64,000 nt of DNA from NCBI RefSeq assembly GCF_000002865.3, contig NW_001865052.1, positions 13,452 to 77,451 on the forward strand, written 5' to 3'. Below, one piece after another: positions 55,601 through 64,000 of the stretch (position 1 is its first letter; each line of letters begins with the position of its first letter). The translations under genes and the position numbers were made by a program. The notes below the pieces were generated by a model, which saw nothing but the letters and a program-made list of their open reading frames with translations, searched no databases and had not been told where the DNA came from. The DNA is from Monosiga brevicollis MX1 (taxonomy: Eukaryota; Opisthokonta; Choanoflagellata; Craspedida; Salpingoecidae).

Positions 55601-57748
55601 AGCATTTGAAGACGCCGCCCACATGGATGGCAGCCAGCTTGCCCACCTAATCATTTTTTTTTATATATATATTGATAAAAATAGGGTGAGACGAACAAAA
55701 GAGATGGTGGATACCATGAAAAGCAGCCGACTTACGCCAAGACCCATGTGAAGGTTCAAGTAATGAGTGTCATTCCCGTCACTTGTGTGGGCAGGCCAAG
55801 GACAAAGCTTGAGAAGTTCAAGTGCACAAGCGGCGGCTTGGGTGGCCGCCTGTTGTAGGTTGCGACAGCCGTTGTTGCTTTTGGGATTGGCAGCCCAGGT
55901 GACGGTGACAGCATCACCTGCAAACTTGACGACATCACCACCGTAGGACTGTGGAGCGGGCATTGAGTGAGAGAAGGGGCGCAATTTCATTCAGGCAAAG
56001 GAAACAATATGAGAAGGTAGGGCGAGGGACCCTGTGCGTACATGTGCCGTGCCGATGAGTTGTGTGAAGAACTGGTTGATCACGCGACACAAGTCTTCGG
56101 CGCCGCTGTCATGGGCCTCCTCATCGTGAAGAAAGTTGTCCTCGTACTTGGCAGCAAGTCTCTCCGTGAGTGCCGTAAAGCCACTGCAGTCAGTGAAGAG
56201 GACGGCAGCTTCATAGACCACGCCGCACTCACGCTCGATGCCCATGTGTACGTTCTCAGCGAGAAAAGTATGAAGTTGGTGTGAGAGGAAGGGGCGGTAC
56301 GGGGGGGCCTTGAAGGCAAATTGGTGAGCGATGGAGACCAAACGGATTGACTCCTTAATCTTGAGCCAGTGCTGTTTAGCCCGGGAAGAGCGGCGGGCAC
56401 TGAGTGTATCGCTACCAGGCGGTGGTGTTGTGGGAGGTGGCGGCCCTCCTTCCTTGACAACTTCGGAAGCAGCAGTCGGGGGTGGATTACTGGTTGCCAC
56501 CCCAATGACCGCGGCTCGGGCCGGGGCGGCGGCGGAGTCGGCCTCTTCTTCTGCCGCTTCGGAGGACAGGCGTCGTGTTGGGCCTGAAGCTAGATTTGAA
56601 GCGGGGCAGTTCTGGGCGGGCGAGCTGGTGGGCGAGGAGGTAGTACCTGCGCCACTGCCAGCGCCATTCCCGAAAGTAAACTGCACGCGCGAAAGGCGCT
56701 GACGCCGTGGTGCCGGCTCCTTGATAGCTTGGGCCTTGGCAGTGGTGGCGACTTCGTCGCTCGGGGGCGCGGGTTGCGGTGGGACGACAACATGGCTGCT
56801 GCGTTCGAGAGAACGACGGCGGCTCTCGGCGGCCAGCGTGGCAGAGTCGGGCAGTGAGGCGCCGCGAACAATGTGCTGGGAGTCCATGATATCGTGGCCG
56901 TTGTTGGTGAGGATGCTCGGCGCGGGAGGTGCACTGACACGGCGGGAGGTGGATAAAACGGCGTCAGTATGTTTGGAGGGACTGGCGTTGAAAGCGACAG
57001 GATCACGACGCACGGCCCGAGGAGGACCGTGCGCCAGAGGGCCAGTCCCCACGAGGCCACCCTCAGAGTCCAGTGCGCCGTTGGGTCGAGGAGGAGAAAT
57101 GGGGCGGGCTTCCATCACGAGGGCGGCGGCTTTGGGGTTGATGGGTGAAGTGGGGGTTGGATGAAAACCGTTGCGATTTGCGGTGGGTGATTGGGAAGCT
57201 GAATTGAGCTTTGGAGCCACGGCTGATGATGCGGGTGCGGCCGCTGATGCGGCTGTAGCGTTGCTCTCTGCGGGATTTTTGCTGGCGGCTTTTCCATTGC
57301 CGTTCATGCGATGCTGAACAGCAGGGTGATGGAAGGCACCGGCTCGCGCCGCATGCCGGCCTGCCGCAGCCTCGGAGAGCTTTTGCAGCATGGGTGTGGG
57401 GCCAGCGCGTGGCCCGTTTCGCGGGGGCATGGGTGCAGAGACGGAAGGGTCACCCACATCTATGTCAGCTTGCAGCATGATGGGAGGCACGGCATCGGAG
57501 AGGAAGCGGGGCCGCGGAGCCTCTGCGTTGGGCCGGATGGTCGTTAGTTTGGTGCCCCACATGATTGTCTGAGTGGTACAACTGGCCACGACAACGCCAG
57601 AAGAAGGACTCAAGTGGGGGTGGGGCGTGCCCCAGATTGCAGGACGAGAAGAAAAAGTCGAATCAGGTTTTGTTTTTTCTTCAGGTCGCTGAGGCGCTAG
57701 GCACCATGGCGGGATTCCGGCGTCGCCAAGGACTGCAAAGGTAGGCAA
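49938..57748 (-). CDS. ADCY10: soluble adenylyl cyclase-like protein (ADCY10 type)
   Basis: Makes cAMP from ATP; family members respond to bicarbonate and calcium. The first exon (55991-57748) encodes about 450 residues of Pro/Ser/Ala-rich sequence, then the first cyclase domain: AAVLFTDCSGFTALTERL (metal-binding Asp), continuing in the next exon with GGDVVKFAGDAVTVTW (second Asp and the Lys of the sAC signature). An exon at about 55.5-55.65 kb reads HVGGVFKCWEYVLAGQPL and GEVVLSP. The second cyclase domain includes FVNIRGL, EGVINKLLVDDKGLLALCVF, GRVFCGVVGSKERHEYTV and GDAVNLSARLM. Then comes a STAND-type NTPase start (TILLTAQPGYGKTPLAAAL). Many small exons follow to about 50 kb, as in the long animal sAC tail. 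An IQ-like KVQAWWRKIHRRR lies near 51.3 kb. The protein ends EGLEECPPPK. Tail exon joins are only partly resolved. It converges on the STAND-LRR gene. Confidence 0.88.
50123..50182 (+). repeat. (CAA)n repeat in an intron
   Basis: About 18 CAA-like triplets with occasional CAG or TAA, lying between the last two coding exons of the cyclase gene. The frame is not open through it, so it is probably intronic. Confidence 0.85.
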
Positions 57749-58897
57749 AGCTTGGACGGGTGCAAAAAAAAAGGGGGGGCTCTTCTTTCAGCGACTGGTT
57801 GACAAGACAAGCCTGCTCCTGAAGCAGCTATCCGGCAGCAGGCAGGGCCACGCCAAAGGCAATGAGATGATCAGTTGCAGGACATGGACACGGTGCACGG
57901 TGCAAGGGTTGTTGTTGCCGTTGCTGGTTGTTGGTGTGTTGTTGCCCGAGTGGCGAGAGAGGGACGTCAGTCAGTGTGTGGGCACACCGCGCACCAGGAT
58001 TTGTATGACACAGAGGCAAGACGACAGGCTCGGGAGGAATAATGCAGCCAAGAGCAAAAGTCCGCGCACAGGGGAGGAGACGGTCAACAAACGCACCCAC
58101 AGATGGACGGACAGGCAACCAGTCAAAAGTGATTAAAAAAGTGGTAGCAGTGTGTGGGAGAACCAGAGCGTGAATGGCGGGTGGAGTTGGGGATGATGGA
58201 ATGACGCGAGAGAGCGAGAGAGAGAGAGAGAGGAGGGAAAGCCATCAGAGGGCGGACATGAACCAGGACGTGAATGTCAAGGGAAGGGGACAACGAGGGA
58301 TAGTGGTTAAGCTTTGACGTGAATGCTCGACGCACAAGGGGAGGGGGCACAGAGGAGGAGGGGGCGGACAGAAGCAGGGAGGTGAAGCGGACACGACAAA
58401 TGATGTTGCAAGGTCGGGGCACAACGCGCGAGTTGGCAACGGGGTGGGTTGTGGGTGTGGGTATGGCACCAACTGGGTCTGCTTCGGTACGAGACGCCAA
58501 GGCAACCAGGAACACGGCGCTGTCAAGAGGTGCCGATCGGCTGCCATATCAAGTCGCTTCTTACCTCATCAAAGGGCACAGCCACCAAATCACACACACA
58601 GACACACACACCCGTCTACTCGACAAGAAGCGCCAACAACCGTCTCTCTTCCGTCAGGTCCACCCTTACCAACGGTATCAGCGAGAGGGACAGAGACACA
58701 CACAGGGAGAGAGAGAGGAGGGGGAAGGGAGCGAGAGCGGGGACGGGAGGCTTTGAAAGAGAGAAGGCAGGGGCGGAGGGGAAGAGAGGGAGCTAGGCAG
58801 CAGGGCCAAGCAGCCGAGGTGCCAACGAGCCAGCAGCAGTAGCAGCAGCAGCAGAGCCAGGGGTCCCCAACCTTACCAGTGAGACAGAGAGAGTAAA

Positions 58898-58928
<31 letters not shown>

Positions 58929-59453
58929 GTTGGATACAACAAAGTTCTTTTGTTTGCTCTTGATTAACATGTCTCTCATTTCTCTCTATTCTCTGTCTCA
59001 GATCTCTCTCTCTAAATCTCTTAGAGACTTGTCTTTCTTTCTCTCTCTCCTTCCATAGAGCTGAGTCCGGGCGTCGAGCAGAGATGAGTGTGCGGCTCCC
59101 TTGAAGGGGGTTCGATTACTAACGCGACTCGGACAAGACTTGAGGAGACATATTCACTCGCCATTCATCACGACACAAAAGTCTCTAGCCAAGCCACAAG
59201 CCACAATCATGGTGGTCGGCCTTCACCGCCGACCTCACTCCACCTCACACTATCTCACACTACCGTGCGGACATGGGTGGCAGGATGGCCCAGGATCACT
59301 GGGAAAAACCATCCACCTCAGACAGCATCAAATTGCATCAAACCGCAACAGTTCAGGGGGCAGACAAAAAGCCCACTTTTTCAAGGCACAGCCAGGCAAG
59401 AAGCGGAACGACTCCGTATCGATGAGGGAATGTGGGACCCAGCAGCGCCGAGT
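57749..59453. other. intergenic region with GA- and GT-rich repeats
   Basis: Upstream of the cyclase gene and downstream of the DEAD-box helicase gene, both minus strand. Contains a GA-rich run at about 58199-58232, GA/CA-rich sequence at 58590-58800, a CAG-rich run near 58830-58855, and (GT)n at 58901-58927. Open frames here are compositional and overlap on both strands; no gene is supported. Confidence 0.55.
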
Positions 59454-61625
59454 TTATTCTTCATCGTCCGAATCAAAAGTAATCCGCTTGGCCTCCTTCA
59501 TGGGTGGCCCGTTGTCGGCCTTAAAGTGCGCGCCGTACAGGGCGTGCTCCTTGCGCTTGGTGTGCTGCCCAAACTTCATCAAAGCCTCGGGCACCTCGAC
59601 ATCGGCCTCGCGCAGAACATTGCCCAACGCTCCTGCATGCGCTTTGTCGTGCTGGGTAAAAAAGGTATAGGCAATACCCGTGGCACCGGCACGCCCCGTG
59701 CGACCAATGCGGTGCACATAGTCCTCAATCGTCAGCGGAAATGTGTAGTTGATGACGACAGCCACCCCCTTGACATCGAGGCCACGCGCGGCCACGTCCG
59801 TGGCAATGAGGATGTGTGAATCGCCAGATTTGTAGGCCCGAAGAGCTGCCTCGCGCTGACCCTGCACGCCGCCAAAACATGTCAAATGAGCGCATGAGAT
59901 CGGAATGATCAACCCTTGCATGTGGCAAGACTGCACGCACGCACCTGGTTCAAGTCACCGTGCATGCCCACAACATTGTATGACTTGCGCTGCAGAAAGC
60001 TCTCCAACCGCGCAGCCTCCTTCTTGTACAGGGCAAAAATCAGTACCTAAGCCACCAGATCCCACCCCCCAGCCACGCCATACCGACAACAATTGCATCC
60101 ATATCAGAGACGGGTGTGCTGTGCTGTGTGTCGTAAGCCTCGGACATGGAGATACCAAGCACGCATCGCGGGCCCACCTTGGCATTCTTGGAGGCGGGGT
60201 GCTTGCGAAGCACATCGAGGAGGCGGCGATCCTTTTCCATGGGCTCGACCACATCGACCACCTGCTTGACATTGCGGTTGGCTGAGAGCTCCTCAGAGCC
60301 CACGGTCACCTGTCAAGGAGCAGCGCCCGGCCCGACCAGGGCAAGCCGTTGGAAAACTAAGTTATGACATGGCACGGTGTCCACACCCTCGTCGGTAGGC
60401 CCAACCAAAAGGCGGCAAGGTCTGGCACGCCCGCCTGGAGAAATCACAACGAGTTGTCAGTGCATCATCGATACGTACCCGCAGCGGGTTTTTCATATAG
60501 TTGGCGGCAATGGCGCGCACTTCCTCGGGCCACGTTGCGGAAAACATGAGCGTTTGTCTGCCAGCATGTCAGGCCGAGTGGGGGTCAGAAACAAGCCGAG
60601 AAATAAGCAGATGAGAAGGAACAGAATTAATAAAATAACATCAAAGACAGTTGAGGGCAACAGGCCATTCATGGAACAGACCGTTGGGTGCCCACGGCGC
60701 CAAGAATGAGCTTGATATCGCGTTCAAATCCCATGTCAAGCATGCGATCGGCTTCATCGAGGACAAGGTAGGAGACATGGCTGAGATCAAGCTTGCCGTC
60801 GTTGAGAAAGTCCACCAAACGGCCCGGGGTGGCGATGACGAGCTCGCAGCCTTGACGAAGGGCGGTGAGCTGGTCGCGCTTCGAAGCACCACCGTACACG
60901 CACACGGCGCTGATCTGGTTCAAACTCTTGACAGCATCTTGAGCAACCTTGTTGATCTGAAGGGCGAGTTCGCGGGTTGGGGAGAGGACGAGAACGCGGG
61001 GGCAGTTGGTTTTGCTGCGACCAAGACCCTTGACGTGCTGGAGGGCGGGAAGGGTAAAGGCCAGAGTTTTGCCGGATCCCGTTGCGGCCACGCCGACCAG
61101 GTCTTGACCCTGGACGACAATAGGCCAGCAGCAGCTCTGAATGGCAGTGGGCTTGTCAAAGCCCTTGGTGCAGGCCATGAGGTCGGCATCGACGCCTGCG
61201 TCGGCAAAGGTCATGGCCGGAGGGAAGGCGTAAGCGTCGTGACCCTCGCCAGCTTCAATGGTGACGTTAAACTCCTTCCAGAGCGCATCAATGGCTTTGC
61301 GGTCGGCCTTTTTCACTGATGGCGTGGCACCAGCTGCGGGAGTCGGGGCAGCCGACGCGGCTGCGGGGGTGGTCTTGGCCTTTTTGTCCTTTTTGTTCTT
61401 CTTCTCCTTCTTGTTCTTCTTCTCCTTCTTTTCCTTCTTCTCCTTCACCTCGACAGGGGCGTGTTCATGGACGTGTTCGTGATCCGCGGCCTTGGCGCGC
61501 TTGGCCTCGGGGGCAGCGGCAGCCGACGCCGCGGTGGATGCAGCCTCAAGCGCCTGGCGTTTTTGCTTCTTCTCCTTCTTGCTCAACTTGCGCGCCATCT
61601 GAGCGCCATCCTGAGGAGCCGCCAT
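59454..61625 (-). CDS. DBP3: DEAD-box RNA helicase, Dbp3-like
   Basis: An ATP-dependent RNA helicase; yeast Dbp3 works in nucleolar 60S ribosome biogenesis. Five exons (60682-61625, 60479-60557, 60178-60309, 59945-60046, 59454-59861) join in frame to 554 residues. The N-terminal 120 residues are Lys/Glu-rich ([15 protein letters not shown]), as in Dbp3. Motifs are the Q motif [20 protein letters not shown] (I), PTRELALQ (Ia), TPGRL (Ib), VLDEADRML (II), FSATWP (III), [13 protein letters not shown] (V) and [10 protein letters not shown] (VI), followed by an acidic C-terminus, FDSDDEE. Length and the KKE/KKD-rich head favour Dbp3 over DDX5/Dbp2, but a tree would decide. It is divergent from the SH2 gene. 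Confidence 0.95.
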
Positions 61626-61994
61626 TCTGACAAGACCTAGATTGAGAGAGCCCCCCACACGCGCACCAACACAGGGACACACTGTGAGCGTGCACCCGCA
61701 CGCAAATTGTCCATCAGCATGTGCGCCAGATGGCGCGGCGCGTCCATCCGTCCATGCGTGCGTGCTTCCCAAACCAGCAAGCACGACCAAACGGCAACCA
61801 CGATCCCACGCACCCTTTGGGCTCTTCTTTCACGTGCTGCACCAGAAAACAGGTATAGACCAAGACGAGGGGAAAGGCGCGGAGACGAGAAGAAGAACCT
61901 GATTCTAAAACCTGCTGATCAATCGCCTCCCGAGCCAGCCGCTCTCTGCCAACTGCGCGCCCCCGACACACACGCACACACACACGCGCGCGCG

Positions 61995-61995
<1 letters not shown>

Positions 61996-62025
<30 letters not shown>

Positions 62026-62035
62026 ACACACATAA

Positions 62036-62101
<66 letters not shown>
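61996..62101. repeat. (CT)n and (GT)n compound microsatellite
   Basis: A CT run at 61996-62024 is followed by a (GT)n run of about 31 units at about 62038-62101, in the divergent region between the helicase and SH2 genes. The remaining sequence of 61626-62506 has no recognised gene and is CT-rich. Confidence 0.95.
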
Positions 62102-62103
<2 letters not shown>

Positions 62104-62447
62104 GGCTGACAATTTCTAATATTGTCAGCATGTGTGATTGAGATGAAGGAGGGGAAAAAGCAATCAAGTTTTGAGCGAGGTGTATTTCTAGACTGATAAA
62201 AGTTGCTATGTTTAGAGGATTTGCGGTGCGATATCGTCGTCATCACCCTGACACTGGTCCTTTGCCTCTCGGTCTCTCCAATCTCTGAATCCCTCTCGTC
62301 GTCTCTCAAAATCTCTGAATCCCTCTCGTAAATCGCTTCTATCCTCTCTTCATCCCTCTCAAGTCCTCTCAAAATCTCTCCTCAAAACCTCTCTTCCCTC
62401 TTCTCTCTCTCTCAAAAACTCGACTCTTTGGTTTTTTCTCTTTTTCT

Positions 62448-62455
<8 letters not shown>

Positions 62456-62488
<33 letters not shown>
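62456..62488 (+). repeat. (CT)n tract immediately before the SH2 start
   Basis: About 16 CT units on the coding strand, ending some 18 bp before the proposed ATG at 62507, so probably within the 5' UTR. Confidence 0.9.
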
Positions 62489-62494
<6 letters not shown>

Positions 62495-62506
62495 TCACGG
62501 ATCAAA

Positions 62507-63982
62507 ATGGGTACGTCGCTCTCTCGGTTTCGTGCTCTCTCTCGCGGCTTCGGTGCCTGGCAGAAACGGCAGCGTCGTTTGGCAAATGCATTCATGGTTT
62601 GGAGAATGAATCAAAAGGGCAGCCAGGATCCATATGTGTTTTCGTCATTCACTTGCTGAGCAATGGCAACATGAGACCAATACATCAACACCAGAGCCCC
62701 GCCCCTCCTCGTTCACTGCTCTCGTCACTCGCTCTCACCGGCACGAGAGAGGCGAGAGGGAACGAGAGAGGCGAGAGGGAATGAGCGAGTGCGGGGCGCA
62801 CGCGGCCTGATCTACCTTGGTCTCCATCGTTGATCCATCCTCACCCCACCTTCTTCTCCAATTTTTGCTCGGATCCGCGACGTAGCTGCCAAGGGTTTCC
62901 CCGGTCTTGATAGCTTTGAAGATGACGACATCAGCACCCAGCCGTATGTCCTGTTTGCCATGTGTCTTCCCGCCGATCCCGCAAGAGCCTGGTTCCCCGG
63001 CCATGGTCGTCCCAGCCAGGGGCAAAGATGCCTCGCCATGCATCCACCTGGCCTTGTCGGGGCGACTCGCTTGCTTTGCGTTCCCTTGACCACCCCCCGC
63101 CCATATCCTCACACACCCGCCGCGGCATCCGATCATGTAGCTGGAACTGGGGTCGCATCAGCCGCGAGGAGGCTGTCAAGGAGCTTGCCGGCAAGCCCGT
63201 AAGTTTGACCATGGCGTCTGTGCCACCCCGCATATCCGACTTTTTTGGAAGCCAAGTCACCCGATCTTGCCCTGACATTCCGTTCCCACAGGAGGGTACC
63301 TTCCTTGTTCGTCTGAGCCAGACTCAGGACGACGCCTACTCCATCTCTGTGGTGTACGTCCTTGACCCTTGTCTTTTTCTTCAGTGCATCCCCAGCCACA
63401 AGCCGCTCTAGCCAATTTGACTGCATCTCTTGGGCTCACACCATGCAATTCCCCGTGACCGCTCCGATTCTTCCCGGCTGTTTTTTGTCCCTTTTTGAGC
63501 AGCCAGGACGGCCAAGTCCGCCACATTCGCGTCATCTCCACTGATGAAGGCTTTTGCATCAAGTGAGTACCCCCGCTTTCACACCCACCCATAATAACAC
63601 GCACGCGCACACATACCTACCATGCCGGCCCGACCAATGGACCGCGTCGCTGACCTCTTCTTTCACCCGAATCCCACCCACGCTTCGATCCGTAGCAAGG
63701 CGGATGCGCCCTGCAGGACAATCGCCGAGCTTATTGCCGAGAAGCAAGGCGAGAAGATCAAGAGCAAGTGCGTAGCCACGCCTTTCCTGCCGCGCCCTGG
63801 TCCCTTCAACTCGCGCTGGTCCCAATGCCCAGTGCTGTTGGCCTCACCATCTGCTTTCTCCCATGACCCGACTCAGGCTTCAAGGCGAGAATGCTAAGGA
63901 GACCGTGCTTCTCCGTGACCCCCTCCCCTATCAGGATGATGACGACATTGCCTTTGACGGCAAGGGCTTCATCAAGAGCTAA
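62507..63982 (+). CDS. single-SH2-domain protein
   Basis: Seven exons (62507-62510, 62886-62943, 63141-63198, 63292-63353, 63503-63562, 63696-63767, 63877-63982) join exactly in frame to 139 residues. The SH2 domain starts at PWNWGRISREEAVKEL. It has GTFLVRLSQTQDDAYSISVV, with the phosphotyrosine-binding Arg in FLVR, then VRHIRVI and IAELIAEKQGEKI. The WxWGxISR start resembles Crk and p85 SH2 domains. About 30 residues follow, ending YQDDDDIAFDGKGFIKS. No SH3 or kinase domain is present, so it would be a minimal phosphotyrosine reader. The proposed first exon carries only ATG plus one G; a different upstream start is possible. The SH2 call is firm, the start less so. Confidence 0.9.
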
Positions 63983-64000
63983 ATGCTCTTGCCTCTCTTC

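Noticed and set aside
58319-58842. Open frames in GA/CA-rich DNA
   Set aside because: Composition-driven; sequences consist of Arg, Glu, Gly and His/Thr runs.
1-64000. Search for LTR, Polinton, LINE or other transposon coding regions, tRNA and rRNA
   Set aside because: No reverse transcriptase, integrase, capsid, transposase or RNA gene signature was recognised by eye; a tRNAscan or repeat-library search could still find some.

Overview
The window is nuclear DNA from a gene-dense, intron-rich unicellular eukaryote. Genes have many short GT-AG introns (about 70-300 nt), lie on both strands, and are separated by stretches rich in microsatellites. The repertoire (single-SH2 protein, DH-PH-PDZ RhoGEF, LIM and EH modules, soluble adenylyl cyclase, CDK9/12-like kinase, animal-like eIF2 gamma, RPB11 and ORMDL) points to a unicellular relative of animals. 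A choanoflagellate such as Monosiga is my best guess, but this is inferred from gene content and architecture, not from a database match.

Layout. 0.7-7.8 kb (minus strand): a RecQ-type helicase with a C-terminal zinc knuckle, a truncated tandem copy of it, a short duplicated intergenic segment, and a gene fusing a PD-(D/E)XK-like nuclease region to a divergent protein kinase. This block looks like accessory or mobile-derived DNA. 9.7-12.2 kb (minus): an ankyrin gene in which five successive exons are each exactly 99 nt and encode one repeat. 12.4-18.2 kb (minus): an intronless ORF of about 1,900 codons for a heavily N-glycosylatable membrane protein. 18.9-21.5 kb (minus): a ten-exon aldehyde dehydrogenase of bacterial ExaC/AldB type. 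23.5-27.7 kb: RPB11 and eIF2 gamma, divergently arranged. 28.6-29.4 kb (plus): ORMDL. 29.7-33.3 kb (minus): DH-PH-PDZ RhoGEF. 33.5-35.2 kb (plus): cyclic-nucleotide-binding protein. 36.2-41.4 kb (plus): EH-EH-coiled-coil-LIM scaffold. 41.8-43.8 kb (minus): CDK9/12-like kinase. 45.2-49.5 kb (plus): STAND-type NTPase-like region with a degenerate P-loop followed by leucine-rich repeats, one per exon. 49.9-57.7 kb (minus): very large soluble adenylyl cyclase. 59.5-61.6 kb (minus): Dbp3-like DEAD-box RNA helicase. 62.5-64.0 kb (plus): single-SH2 protein.

Functional themes. Core gene expression (RPB11, eIF2 gamma, Dbp3-like helicase, CDK9/12-like kinase) is mixed with signalling and scaffolding (sAC, cNMP-binding protein, RhoGEF, SH2, EH-LIM). 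There is no operon logic; neighbours are related mainly by divergent or convergent orientation. The sAC and the cNMP-binding protein could belong to one cAMP pathway, but this is only inference.

The most unusual items are the nuclease-kinase fusion next to the RecQ copies, the NLR-like STAND-LRR gene, the intronless giant membrane protein, the EH-LIM domain combination, and two repeat families built by symmetrical exon duplication (33-codon phase-0 ankyrin exons, 28-codon phase-2 LRR exons). Sense-strand (CT)n tracts also precede several start codons. One 50-base assembly gap lies at 32598-32647. I saw no reverse transcriptase, capsid or integrase genes, no tRNA or rRNA, and no CRISPR array.
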